From positions 19,986 through 83,985 of the forward strand of contig JAGVSM010001398.1 in the NCBI GenBank assembly GCA_022494885.1: a stretch of 64,000 bases of DNA, read 5' to 3'. This document shows positions 1 to 9,547 of the stretch, in pieces (positions within the stretch are counted from its first letter, which is position 1; the number at the start of each line of letters is the position of its first letter). Source of the DNA: Micrasema longulum. Lineage: Eukaryota > Arthropoda > Insecta > Trichoptera > Brachycentridae. Position numbers and translations under genes: made by a program. The notes under the pieces were generated by a model. That model was not told the origin of the DNA. It searched no databases and saw nothing but the letters and a program-made list of their open reading frames with translations.

Positions 1-28
1 GCAAACGCGCTGACCATTAAAAAAAAAA
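1..28 (-). repeat. SINE-A fragment cut by the window edge
   Basis: The first 18 bases match the inner tRNA-like head of the SINE-A family seen in full at 3160-3425 and 56741-56992 (the GCAAACGCGCTGACCATT segment, reverse strand). It then runs into an A tract. Most of the element lies outside the window. Confidence 0.6.
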
Positions 29-535
29 ATTTAGACCCTTGTATTTAGTAGCATTACGTGTCAGGTATTAGGGTAAGGTACTCGGAAAAAATCGTTATTG
101 TTTATCTTGGAAATGGGATGTTCGATCACTGATTTTGGTGTATTTACCTTTATGAGTCCAATCACCATTGTTGCAAAGTCCAAGAACAATGGCGCGTGAT
201 AACTACTTTTAACCACAATGTGAATACACGTTAAGGATATTCCATTTTTCCTGCATTCTGCTTCAAGATTATGGCGTTGTAAACTTAAAAATGGGCACTG
301 AAAAACAGATGTTCGATTATCTGTGAAGAAATATCATCGCATGGACAATAGTCATAATTCCTTAATTTAAACCTATATAGGTGACTTCTCATAGCTTTGT
401 TTCCGGTAAAAATTGTACTTTGGTGATGACGACGGAAGTTTGCTGCATCAGCCGCCAGCATTGGGCAAAACATTTTAGGGATTTTTCCTGTAGAAGAAGC
501 GCGGTAATGATCCTTTCAAGGTTTTTTTTTTTAAA

Positions 536-576
536 CAACTCTGACCATTACACCACGAGGCCGACACGGGTTTTAA
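536..576 (-). repeat. SINE-A head fragment
   Basis: This is a reverse-strand match to the 5' head of SINE-A (CTGACCATTACACCACGAGG followed by CCGAC). It contains the A-box half of the pol III promoter; the B box and body are missing. Confidence 0.6.
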
Positions 577-1605
577 AAAAAAACATAATCACAGGTCACA
601 TAGTTATTTTGACAAAAAAATATGAAAATGCATGTTTCTATAAACCGCTTTTTAGCCAATTTGTCATCGGATGATCAAACATAACTATATATGATACACT
701 TGGAAGATCGATTTGACGAATACGAAATTTGAACATAGGTTTTCTGTCAATCTCTCGCAGATAGATGCCTCGCCGATACTGTGCGAATAATCTAAAATCG
801 ACAAAATCTCCGCACCCTAAAACTAAACCTCCCAAGTGATTTTTTTTGAGAAAAAGTATCACAATGACTACAATTTTTTCTTTTCTGTGTCGGTACTTTT
901 TGCCATCTTCAAAAATAGTTCGTATTTATATACCGTCCGTCCGAAGAAGGCAGATAAAACTGGGCGCTTTTGAGGGTTTTTGTATGGTCCTAGCTACCGT
1001 AACAAACAATTTGTCAAAGAAACTAAACTACAAAGACACGCCAATGATAAATATATTATATAGTGTGCGAAAAAGGCATTTCTTTAGTGCGCTAATCCAG
1101 GGAGAAAATACGGGAATATATTTGTACGGAGAAAATTCAGACCGCGTTTCCTCTTGAAAATCAATAGAAGACACCTCTGAATTTTCCTAGTCGGCGATTA
1201 AGATCGTACAGTATATTTTATCTACCAACCTTCTCCAATAATATGACGCACTTCATTGGGTTATCTCGTTTGTTATTAATTATTAGATAAGATTATATAA
1301 TTAATAATTATGTAAAATGTAATATTAATGTCGATGTTTTTAACGATTTTTTTAATCATAAAAGAAAAACCATTACCAAATTGATAAAATCAAATATTCC
1401 TTTACGTTAATTTTTATTATTTTAACATTTTGTACATACTGTAAATTGTACATTAGCGGGCTTATTGCGAGTAAAATGATGGTTTCTTCCAATCAACCAA
1501 CAAAATATAAACAGTAAAAAATTACGTTTTTATGTTATAAAACGTATTCAATAGAAAATAAAATTAAAAGTTTAAGATACATAAAAATAGAAAAGACTGT
1601 ATTAT
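577..1605. other. AT-rich stretch with no supportable gene
   Basis: Short open frames occur on both strands here, but none has recognisable domain content or splice context. The part around 690-860 is loosely similar to 23410-23640: both have a GATACTG...GCGAA block, an AAAATCGAC block and an ACCCTAAAACTAAACC-like block in the same order. This suggests an old shared repeat. The remainder is simple AT-rich DNA. Confidence 0.4.
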
Positions 1606-2030
1606 ATATTATTTATTTACTTACCTTAAATCAGTATTATTACTAAACGGGAAAAGGGAATAAAGAGGAAAAAAAGGAGGAGAGATTAAGAAAGAGAATG
1701 GAGATGTTTCTTCAGACGTGATTTGAACAGAGATACTGCAGTAACATCTTTGATGGTGGATGGGAGATGATTCCTCAGTCGAGCCGCATGGACACTATAT
1801 GAGTTAGTGAAGGAAGATGAATTGTAGATGGGTATTAAGAGAGTGCCTCGAGAATTAGAACGAAGAGGTAAACCATGAACTGATAAGCGTTGAAATTTTT
1901 CACGATAGTATATAGGAGCGTTAGGACTATGAAGTACTTTGAACAGAAGTGAGAGGGAGTTATAGTCTCTCCGCTGTCTAATTCTGAGCCATTTCAGTTG
2001 CCTACGATTGTCAGAATTTGGTTATATTTC
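1606..2030 (-). pseudogene. 5'-truncated LINE, reverse-transcriptase C-terminus and 3' UTR
   Basis: On the reverse strand an uninterrupted frame of about 113 codons (2026 down to the TAA at 1686-1688) has no usable start codon. It reads through RRQLKWLRIRQRRDYNSL, then SVHAARLRNHLPSTIKD, and ends KSRLKKHLHSLS. The 'WL.IR.RRDYNSL...AARLRNHLP...FKSRLKKHL' pattern is the C-terminal tail of CR1/Jockey-type ORF2 proteins. The fragment starts inside the coding region, as expected from incomplete target-primed reverse transcription. It ends at a TTTATTTA-rich 3' tail near 1606. The absence of stops in the retained part suggests it is not very old. Confidence 0.75.
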
Positions 2031-2476
2031 CTAAAAATCATACCTCTGATGGTGCGATACATATTTTTTATCAAAAATCATTACATCATTTAAGAAATTG
2101 TAACGTTTTGCATTTATATCTATAAATAATTTACCGTCGCCTTTATGTAATGATTTATTGTCTGCTAGCAATATCAAAAGCCAATTACACGAATCAATAA
2201 AAAAAAATGGTGAACATTTTATTGCGCTTTTTTATGGCCCAACCGTAAAACGTAGCTCCTATGTAGTTATCGCAATTTCAGTTATAAGAAGAGTAATAAA
2301 CACGGACGTGTACTATTTTTGAGAAGGTAATATGGAAGTCTAGGCATTAACAGGGCTTGTGACCTGTCATATTATATTATTTATTGTTTCAGCATTTACT
2401 TTGTGTAAAAAATTTTTGAATTTAATTAAAATAAAACACTTTGTAAATTTACCACACAAGAGTTTAATACATTAAA

Positions 2477-2520
2477 ACTCGACTAGTTTCGGGTAATCAG
2501 TATTACCCGTCCTCAGGTGT
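2477..2520 (-). ncRNA. Type I hammerhead ribozyme motif (left arm)
   Basis: Read on the reverse strand: stem I ACAC, core CUGAGGA, stem II GGGUAA/UUACCC around UACUGA, then GAAAC, UA, the GUC cleavage triplet and GAGU. All conserved core positions are present (CUGANGA and GAA, with stem III A-U and C-G pairs). The only visible weakness is one A-A mismatch in stem I (ACAC against GAGU). It is the mirror copy of the motif at 2537-2580. Confidence 0.75.
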
Positions 2521-2536
2521 ATTTACATTTATATTT

Positions 2537-2580
2537 ACACCTGAGGATGGGTAATACTGATTACCCGAAACTAGTCGTGT
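2537..2580 (+). ncRNA. Type I hammerhead ribozyme motif (right arm, intact)
   Basis: Stem I ACAC (2537-2540) pairs with GUGU (2577-2580). The core CUGAGGA is at 2541-2547. Stem II GGGUAA (2549-2554) pairs with UUACCC (2561-2566) across a six-base loop. GAAAC (2567-2571), UA and the cleavage triplet GUC (2574-2576) follow. Every nucleotide known to be essential in hammerheads is present, and all three stems can form. Stem III is only two base pairs (AC/GU) with a UA loop. This minimal type I form is known from Penelope-like elements, where the palindromic ACUAGU can let two copies pair as a dimer. Confidence 0.82.
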
Positions 2581-3159
2581 TTTAATGTATTAAACTCTTG
2601 CGTGGTAAATTTACAAAGTGTTTTATTTTAATTAAATTCTAATGGCCTGTCGCTGGCTGGTTTGAGTGGCCGCTTTACATGCCGTCCAACATTCACCATT
2701 CTGTCCATGTTTAAACATCCACATTTCCTCAACTCGTCCAACTGTTAACTTTTTAAACCAGTTAGTTTAATCAACAATGTTTGGAGCATGTCAAAATGTT
2801 TGTTGACAAGCTGGATTTTCTCCCTAGGGAATTGTTTAGATCTTAATTTGCTGCAACTGAAAGGGACGTGGCCACTTAAACTAGCCAATGATAGGTCGTG
2901 AGTCCTGTAAATGCCTAGACTTCCATATTCCCCTCTCAAGAATGTTTTCCCTCTCTATTGCAACAAATTCAGAGTTACAGATAATATGTGCGCGTAAACC
3001 ATCTGTATTATTTGTTTTGTAACTTTTACAATACTTGGCAACTGTGGAGATAAAAAAAAAGATTTGCTGATACTTATTTATAGGTTCAGAACGCAAATAT
3101 AGTACGAGCAGATACGCCTGGACCCCGATAACAATGGGAAGTGGACGAAGTAACATATA

Positions 3160-3425
3160 TTTCATCATCATCATTCCCTTTCCGCACCCAATGGTGCATA
3201 GGGCACTGCATTGGTACACTAATCGCAGCGTATCTTGATCATTTTTGTTACATGAAGGTAAGATGATCAGTCTTACGCTTCAGGTACCAGTCCAGGGACT
3301 ACGAAATATTTTTAGTGTAAAAACACCCTTTAAGATAAATATTTCATATCAATCTTGTCGGTAATCGAACCCGAGACCTCTTACATGGTAGGCAAACGCG
3401 CTGACAATTATACCACGAGGCCGAC
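3160..3425 (-). mobile_element. SINE-A, nearly full length
   Basis: Reading the reverse strand from 3425, the head GTCGGCCTCGTGGTATAATT supplies the A box and GGTTCGATTACC the B box of a tRNA-type pol III promoter. The body follows with a GGGTGTTTTTACAC block, CTGGTACCTGAAGCGTAAGA, and TGTACCAATGCAGTGCCCTA. It ends in (ATG/GATGAT)n at 3160-3175. Other copies: 16050-16285, 24865-25010, 56741-56992 and the split copy 62966-63760. Such elements move using LINE machinery. Confidence 0.8.
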
Positions 3426-3744
3426 ATCAAATAAATATAAAACAATTTTGTTTTTAACCAGTTTCAAAGCCACACAAACTTTTTTATTAGAGAGTGATTA
3501 ATTTAAAGATTTTTTTTTTTGACGCGACGATACTTTGCTTCATATAATGGCCACACTGATGATTAAACGTCAAACGGTGTATAAAACTTCTTTAAAAACG
3601 GAAATAAAACTAATACGATACGTCAATTCAACCTAATTAAGTGTTTTGGGTAATGCTTAAGGTCGCAATAATGTTCTAAATGAAAATAATCCTAATAAAT
3701 AAAATAAATTTTAAAAAATTGTTTTTAACCACTATTTTTTTTTT

Positions 3745-3786
3745 CACCGACCGGTTTCAAAGCAAACAAGCTTCTTCGTCAAGGTT
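3745..3786 (-). ncRNA. Hammerhead-like motif, family B
   Basis: Read on the reverse strand: ACC, then UUGACGA (the first core base is U instead of C), stem II GAAGC/GCUUU, GAAAC, CG, GUC and GGU. Stem I (ACC/GGU), stem II and the GUC triplet are intact. The C3-to-U change replaces the C3-G8 pair with a wobble, which is expected to weaken catalysis strongly. The same change occurs in every family B copy in the window. Confidence 0.6.
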
Positions 3787-3878
3787 TATTATAATGAATA
3801 ACCACAAAGTTAGTGGTTCAAATATAAACTTTATATATAGAAAATCATCATGTTTGGTGTCACGTGTTTGACGTTTAA

Positions 3879-4377
3879 CCCTCCTTCCCCGGTGCGCGGT
3901 GATGTGTAGCTAGTACACATTGCGTCTAATAACTATAATATCTTTATAAATATAATAAATATTGGGTTTAGGTTTACAGTATTCCATCATTACACATTTA
4001 CGTATCGACTGAAATAATTTGTAATTAAATAATAAGTACTTAATAGGCACAAAAAAAAAGCATTTTATCGGAAATCGGGGATAAATTACAAATATCATCA
4101 AAAGTATACTCACAGTATACCGATAACACCTGGCGTTACATGTCCACTACATGTCCAGTCACGTAGTTCAGTACTAGCTACTTAGTAGCTCTCGGGAAGT
4201 TGACGCGGGTGCACCTTAGATTTGAAATATTATCATCTTTGAATTAAATTATGGTTAATTAAAGCCATTCCCTATAAATATCCAATTTTTTCCTTTTTAA
4301 ATCCCTTATTTTTTTAATGTGTAGTGACTACACAGCACCGTAACGCGCAGTTTTTTTTTAGGACAGTAAAGGAAAGG
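3879..4377. mobile_element. TTAA-flanked MITE, copy 1 (499 bp)
   Basis: TTAA at 3875-3878 and at 4378-4381 bracket a 499-bp element with no coding frame. The ends read CCCTCCTTCCCC and, on the other strand, CCTTTCCTTTAC. Next to each end is a palindrome: ATGTGTAGCTAGTACACAT inside the left end and TGTGTAGTGACTACACA inside the right end. A TTAA target duplication and C-rich short ends match piggyBac-superfamily non-autonomous elements. The empty site survives in the other arm of the host inverted repeat (TTAA at 3563-3566), which fixes both boundaries. A second copy, also 499 bp but inverted, is at 27781-28279. Confidence 0.8.
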
Positions 4378-4442
4378 TTAATCATCAGTGTGGCCATTTA
4401 TGAAGCAAAAATTAATATCCCCAAATTAAACACTCTCTAGGG

Positions 4443-5295
4443 CAGCGGTCGGCAAACTCATTAGTCAAAAGAGCCAAAGATCAGCATACCGACGATTAAG
4501 TTTTTTTTTGAGAGCCAAATTTCTTTTCGTTAAAATGTTTCCTGTTCAAAGCCAACGAACCTCATTATGCAGTGAAGATCTCCGCATCTTTGTTATTGAG
4601 TAAACATTCTTTAAATTAGCGAGGTAATTTAACGACAATTGTGTTGACAATCCTGATCACTGAATCCATAATATTTTTTAAATTTTGCCTCTTCTTGAAT
4701 GATGCAATGGATCTCGTAATTAATTTTTGCTCCGTACGTTGAAATTGAAATAATATTATCAAGTTTAATATGATTTTAACAGAAGTAGCCGCTCGATTGT
4801 GGAATAATCTACCCACTAAACGCCCCTTCTTTATTTACATTTAAGTCAAGATTAAAATGTCACTATCTAAATATTTAAATTGTTCCTTTATTATTTTACA
4901 TATTTCCTTCCCATCCCCTCTCTTCTCTTCATAGTGTAGTGTTATGTTAATTTTTATTTTGTTAATCTATGTTTTTAATTTTTGTATACATTGTAAGATT
5001 CAATATGTCCGTGTATTTATAATTTTCTCAAACTGAACGGTTTGGGTGGGTAGGAAGAAATTGCCTCAATGCAATATGCCCGCCCTTATATGTATATATA
5101 TATACATATATTGTATATGTATATAAAGTGTCAAATAAATAAATGTTTCTTCATGCATTCAATTACTGTATTTGCTATATTTTCAATAATTCAAAAGGCT
5201 TCCTAGAAGTTCTTCTGTCTAAATAATTTGAACAAAAAGTTTAACTTGCGCTGAGCCGCACTCGAGTGGCTAAAGAGCCGCTTTGCTGATAACTG
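4443..5295 (+). mobile_element. Non-autonomous hAT element with 8-bp target duplication
   Basis: The left end CAGCGGTCGGCAAACT and the right end (reverse complement CAGTTATCAGCAAAG) form the imperfect short terminal inverted repeat of a hAT element. Exact 8-bp duplications CTCTAGGG lie at 4435-4442 and 5296-5303. Subterminal repeats of GAGCCGC/AAGAGCC type at both ends are typical of hAT families. There is no transposase frame. A LINE-A 3' fragment (about 4777-5153) has inserted inside, so this element is older than that LINE copy. Confidence 0.8.
4777..5153 (+). pseudogene. LINE-A 3' end inserted in the hAT element
   Basis: Homologous to the other LINE-A copies (8115-8318, 14250-14786, 23726-24565, 63119-63440). 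The 5' part encodes the last ORF2 residues, of the type VAARLWNNLPT. The 3' UTR has the block AAACTGAACGGTTTGGGTGG and the GCAATATGCCCGCCCTTATA segment. It ends in a TA-rich run and (AAATAAATA)n. The conserved palindrome TTGCCTTAAGGCAA is mutated here to TTGCCTCAATGCAA. Confidence 0.8.
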
Positions 5296-5303
5296 CTCTA
5301 GGG

Positions 5304-6540
5304 GAAAGAGGAGATTCATAATTGCACCCAGGACAAACTCGTACCGTCTGGGAGCAAAGGAGGTATAAGTACCTCGGGCTGTTGTTCCGCCGGGGAATGC
5401 AGTGGAGCGTGGTGCTTACCGCTTACCGTTTAGTGCTCTCGCTGCTTACGCGTACTGCTCGTAGCCCGCTGCTTACACAACGATAGCGAAAGGTTCGATT
5501 GGGTAACGAAATACCTCCGCGACGACCGTTGAATTCATTCCTGAAGTAAGAACTAACAGACTGATGTAAGTAGTAAAAATCTAGGTAATTAATTAGTCGT
5601 GTTTCAATGCGAGTTTTTTTTCCAACTACTGCTAATCCGAAATCCTACTATAAAACCAACACGAATAGCAAATCAAACTAACCGATGAACCAATTAAGTT
5701 TTCCAAAACGAAAGCCATTTACAGAAGTGAACAAATTGGATTTTGTCTAAGAAAAGAGACCATTGCAGGAGACTACTGCGAGTCATTGCATAGATTTTTA
5801 TACGAATTTCATACTTATTGTTTTTATGTAAGTATTATAAAAAAATGAATGCAGAGGTAATCTGAAAGTATAATCAAGGTATTTGTAAAAAAAAACATTC
5901 TACAATCAGATTTAAAAAGAAAACACACATTGAACCAACAGAAAAATGTATTTGTATTTTTTAAACATTTTTAACAATTTTAACAATCAAAGACACATAA
6001 ATCAAACAATATTGCAAATTTTATTTTAAATAAAAACAATTATCAACGACCACTTCTTTCAGTACGAAATTTGAGTTTCTTTTCTCTTACTGAATTTTTC
6101 TAAATCTATTTCAATAGTTGAAATTGCACACCTTTACTGGTTTTCCAGATTTACGTCTGTTATTGACGCCTTTTTAAAATTTTTATAAAAGGTTTCGTAT
6201 GTAGATCCAAAGGCACTTATAATTTTTTGGGCAAAACATCTTATACTAGGAAATTTTGTTGTTGTTATGTACCTTCTATAAAATTATATTTTTAGAATCG
6301 TGGGGTATATATTTCTACACTTATATTTTATTTATTTTCTTTTATTTAGGAAACAAACAGTACAGTTACAAAGTTTAATATTTTACACAATTAGACTTAA
6401 CTCTAATGGACCAGTGAAGTTTCCATATTATAAAGCAATTATATGTAAGGTTAATTATGAATGTATAAAAAAGAGAAGGAAAAGAAAACGAAGAAATTTA
6501 TGTTTATAAATTTGTATAAACCACTTTGACAAACAATTTT
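5304..6540. other. No gene seen; short G+C-richer segment at 5330-5530
   Basis: The G+C-richer part holds several GCTTAC repeats (around 5415-5480) and a small palindrome GGTATAAGTACC. It is neither a recognisable exon nor a known repeat end. From 5560 to 6540 the sequence is AT-rich, with only short unassigned frames. Confidence 0.4.
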
Positions 6541-6545
6541 GAGTT

Positions 6546-6590
6546 ACACTTCGACCGGTTTCGAGGTCACTACCCCATCGTTAGGAATTA
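6546..6590 (-). ncRNA. Hammerhead-like motif, family I, one core change
   Basis: Reverse strand: UUC, CUAACGA (G5 changed to A), stem II GGGGU/ACCUC around AGUG, GAAAC, CG, GUC, GAA. Stems I and II are intact and the GUC triplet is present. The single G-to-A change at core position 5 should inactivate it. Its flanks are AT-rich and no inverted partner was seen. Confidence 0.55.
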
Positions 6591-7023
6591 AACTAACTTA
6601 TAATTACACGCGTTGCTATTTACATTATAAAATATTGTATGAAAGAGACATCAAAATGAAAGAAAGAGAGAGAAAGAAGATAAAATTAATCATAACGGGA
6701 ATATTTTTAAAAGAGGACTCGAAGTTAAATTTAATCGATTATTTATTATTTTAAGTTTTTGATTAATGGCTTTACTAATTTCTAATCGTTCTTAATTGTC
6801 TGAACGAAAACCATTTTTATTGACATGCAAAATTTCTACACCCGTTTCTTGATTAAAATCATGGTTTTTAAATATAAAATAATTTGCGAATTCTGAAAAA
6901 TTATTATTACTGAGACATCTTGTATGTTCTTTGATTCGAACGTAAAATTTACGTGAAGTTTTTCCAGTAATTTGGACAATTTGGACAATTTGAACAATTT
7001 GATTTATTTTATTTAATGATTAC

Positions 7024-7335
7024 GTGAAATACACTTCGAATTGGTTGATCATCCACCTTATAGTTCAGATTTTGGTCCTAGTGACTTTTTCCTGTTTCCA
7101 AACTTGAAAAAATGGCTCGCAGGAAAAAGATTCAGCTCAAACGAAGAAGTGATTACCGAAACTAACGCGTATTTTGAGAGGTTCCCGAAATCGTATTATT
7201 CAGATGGTATAAAAAACTTGGAATATCGTCTTACTTCGTGTGTCGAAGTAAAAGGAGACTTTGTTGAGAAATAAATGGTTTTTGAAAAAAAAAAGTTTTT
7301 TTCGTACTTAGAAAGCTTCATTTTCAATCCGCCCT
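7024..7335 (+). pseudogene. mariner transposase C-terminal remnant
   Basis: The frame 7041-7274 reads VDHPPYSSDFGPSDFFLFP, then NLKKWLAGKRFSSNEEVI, and ends VEVKGDFVEK. This is the C-terminal part of a mariner transposase; the third catalytic aspartate lies in the YSSD motif (YSPD in most relatives). The catalytic N-terminal two-thirds and the DNA-binding domain are absent. The sequence after the stop (A tract, then TTTTTTTCGTACTTAGAAAG and a CCGCCCTCGTA end near 7335) looks like a mariner 3' end. It is a dead, 5'-deleted copy. Confidence 0.85.
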
Positions 7336-8110
7336 CGTACATGACCGCGGGTCGCACGCAAGGGCGCCGAACATCCCCATGTGGAAGCTATAAATACGCC
7401 CGAGGTTTCTGCAAATACGTGTTTTCGATGAATCTACTGCTCGGTTTAATTTACCTTCTCTAATACGGCAGCTCTTATCTCCTTTTCTAATCAGTTCATT
7501 ATTTGCTCTGCGAGTGGTTTGCGCAGACAGTAGTTGACGATGCACGTTTTCTCAAACAGCATAAAGCAGGTGTGAATTACTTTGGTCAACGCTATCAATC
7601 ACGCTTACTCTATTTCAAACTGGTACTGACTCGATCCCATCACAACAATTTAGTTAAGCTCATTAATGATACTTTTTAGCGCCATTTTCTTTCGTGCGGG
7701 GTCCTCGCACCGGCCATTTCTCTTCGTGAGAAACTTATTTATGATCTACTGCGTTTAAAATCCGAACTCAACGGCGCGCGGTGCTGACGGTAGTGAGTCA
7801 AGGCCCGTTTCACACCATGGTAGAAATCCACACGGCACGATAAAATCACATCGGAGGGATATTTATTTATTTATTTCACAGTTTTTAAATGTACAGAGGT
7901 TCATTGTTTCAGGTCTCGGCTAGCTATGAAATACCTGTGTTTTAGGTAGGACCTTTTTTTTACACGTTTTTTTTACCATTAAATTATGCTTAAAATTTTA
8001 AAAAAAAAAACAATAATATCAAAAATTACTATAATTCAGAAAACATATCCATAATAATAAAAATTGAAACATAAATACAAATTAGAAAAAAAAATATTTT
8101 TTTATAAAAT
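7336..8110. other. Unassigned stretch with a TATA-like box
   Basis: No coding gene is visible. A good TATA-box match (CTATAAATACG, about 7389-7399) sits in locally G+C-richer DNA, but no downstream open frame or splice pattern supports a gene. A decayed LTR or promoter is possible. From 7860 the sequence becomes AT-rich with long T and A runs. Confidence 0.3.
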
Positions 8111-8114
8111 TTGA

Positions 8115-8318
8115 TAATTTTTTTATGTATTCTTATTTTGTTAATCTTTGTTTTTAATTTTTGTATAAAATTGTAAGATTCAATATGCCCATGTATTTGT
8201 AATTTTCTCAAACTAAACGGTTTGGGTTGGTAGGGAGAAATTGCCTTAAGGCAATATGCCCGCCCTTTATACATATATTGTATATGTATATAAAGTGTTA
8301 AATAAATAAATATATACG
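8115..8318 (+). pseudogene. LINE-A 3' UTR fragment
   Basis: Contains the family block AAACTAAACGGTTTGGGTTG, the palindrome TTGCCTTAAGGCAA and the CCGCCC segment, followed by ATATTGTATATGTATATAAA and an AAATAAATA tail. No coding part remains. Confidence 0.8.
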
Positions 8319-8332
8319 AAGCACAAACTTTA

Positions 8333-8503
8333 ACAACTTTGTTTTTATCCACTTATTTATTATTTTTTATATCGACCGGCTTCGAGCTATACAAGCTTCT
8401 TTATCAAGGTATAATAAACCAATTATACCTTGATAAAGAAGCTTGTGTTGCTTTGAAACCGGTCGGTAGAAAAAAAGGGGGTTAAAAACTAAGTTGTTTT
8501 TTA
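8333..8503. mobile_element. Family B foldback with two decayed hammerhead motifs
   Basis: The inverted repeat is centred near 8417, with outer ends AACTTTGTTTTTA and TTAAAAACTAAGTTG. The left reverse-strand motif spans 8371-8412 and the right forward-strand motif 8427-8468. The right one reads ACC, UUGAUAA, stem II AAGC/GCUU, GAAAC, CG, GUC, GGU. Core positions 3 and 8 are both changed (UUGAUAA). In the left arm GAAAC has become GAAGC. The element is a two-hammerhead palindrome of about 170 bp. Confidence 0.6.
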
Positions 8504-9215
8504 TATTTATTTTGTTATTTAGAAAATACACCATTAAAAATTAGAAAATGAAACATGAATGTAAATAAGAAAACATAATTATAGTGTAATATTTTTTTAT
8601 TTATTTGTTTAATTTCAGGCAAACGCAATTCAATTTTATTTTATTTATGCATATATTACCGTATTTATTCATATATTACCAAATTTATTCATATATTACC
8701 AATAGCTGGTACAACATGACTAACCTCCAGTTGATTTTGTTTTGCAGTATTTGTACCCGAGGATAAGCGCTGAATATTTTTTACGTAAATACAAAATAAT
8801 AAAATAAACGTCAATCCACCCTGACTTTACCGTGCCGTGTGGGTTTGAACGATGCTTGTGAAAAAGGCCACAGACGTAGAGCCGGTTGCACAAAATCAAT
8901 TTGGTTGCCTGCGTTTACTAGACTAATCCAGAGCACTGTAATAAAATAGACAAACAAAATGTGCAGTTATTCGGAAAACAAATATCACAATTTAAAATAT
9001 AAAAACTCAATACGATTTCTACAGTTTATTTTATCAAATGAAACGCGTCAATTTTTTTTTGCTTTGCCACGGGACCACAACCCGGTTAATTTTATTTATT
9101 CGCTTTTAAAAACAGTTCACAAAAAAAACATATAACGGATAATCATACATGAATGCTAGTTAAGAGTAGGTACTTATGTTATTATATATACATATATATA
9201 CTAAGTGTTATTAAA
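8504..9215. other. No gene; 20-bp minisatellite inside
   Basis: AT-rich. At 8641-8702 three 20-bp units of the type TTTATTCATATATTACCAAA follow each other. At 9060-9085 a short reverse-strand fragment of the SINE-D head occurs (CCACGGGACCACAACCCGGT). Nothing else is supportable. Confidence 0.45.
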
Positions 9216-9217
9216 TA

Positions 9218-9547
9218 TTTGTTGATAACCACTTACCGACTTTTCTATGTCTGCCGGTTTCGTGACGTACCCGTCTCTTCGTCAGGACCCAATTAAAACA
9301 ACATTCAAAACCCATTATACACTTTCATCATAGTTGTTGCACAAAAATATAAAACCAACACGACATGCATTTTAATAAGCAACCCTCACATGCGCTGATT
9401 AGGTTATGAAAATATTTTATGCTGTGGGAGAAATAGTTGAAAAAAGAGGGTTGGTATGAAAGATTTACTTGGTGTCCTGACGAAGAGACGTATACGTGTA
9501 GAAACCGGAAGATATAGAAAAGTCGGTAAGTGGTTGTATACAAATAT
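9218..9547. mobile_element. Family C foldback with two hammerhead-like motifs
   Basis: Outer inverted repeats ATAACCACTTACCGACTTTT (left) and AAAAGTCGGTAAGTGGTTGT (right) bracket about 330 bp. The left motif (9249-9290, reverse strand) reads GUC, CUGACGA, stem II with GACG/CGUC, GAAAC, CG, GCA, GAC. The right motif (9471-9516, forward) reads GUGUC, CUGACGA, a damaged stem II, GAAAC, CG, GAA, GAUAU. Both cores CUGACGA and GAAAC are intact, and stem I pairs in both. Both cleavage triplets depart from NUH (GCA and GAA); GUA is the likely ancestor. Confidence 0.6.

Larger units (their letters stand above)
2372..2641. mobile_element. Foldback element with paired inverted hammerhead ribozymes
   Basis: An almost perfect inverted repeat has a left arm at 2418-2521 and a right arm at 2536-2639, with a spacer of about 14 bases. 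The outer ends are AT-rich (TTTAATTAAAATAAAACACT and its complement). Each arm holds one complete hammerhead-like motif, pointing outwards in opposite directions. The element has no coding capacity. It interrupts an X-family repeat, with a probable diverged target duplication on either side, so it behaves as an inserted unit. Non-autonomous Penelope-like or retrozyme-like elements are the closest known class; that assignment is inference. Confidence 0.7.
2300..2945. mobile_element. X-family element split by a hammerhead foldback
   Basis: Two pieces of the X repeat family flank the foldback at 2372-2641. The left piece (2325-2371) carries AATATGGAAGTCTAGGCATT and GACCTGTCA. The right piece starts GGCCTGTCGCTGGCTGGTTT and runs to a reverse-orientation copy of the same end (AAATGCCTAGACTTCCATAT, about 2908-2930). 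The element therefore has inverted ends, like the fuller copy at 30262-30857. GACCTGTCA on the left and GGCCTGTCG on the right look like a diverged 9-bp target duplication produced by the foldback insertion. Confidence 0.55.
3487..4440. mobile_element. Inverted-repeat element hosting a TTAA MITE
   Basis: A left arm at about 3487-3577 (GAGAGTGATTAATTT ... TTGCTTCATATAATGGCCAC ... GATTAAACGTCAAAC) is repeated inverted in a right arm. The right arm is split into 3863-3878 (GTTTGACGTTTAA) and 4378-4440 (TTAATCATCAGTGTGGCCAT ... AAATTAAACACTCTCT). The split is exactly the MITE at 3879-4377. The centre contains a degenerate hammerhead of family B (3745-3786). An earlier partial copy of the same hammerhead family (GTTTTTAACCAGTTTCAAAG) is at 3450-3475. 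Confidence 0.65.

Noticed and set aside
846..1157. 103-codon forward frame
   Set aside because: No domain features; it lies in AT-rich DNA with a probable old repeat just upstream.
7389..7399. TATA box CTATAAATACG as promoter of a host gene
   Set aside because: No open frame, splice site or conserved element follows; a single TATA match is weak evidence. Mentioned only within the stretch annotation.
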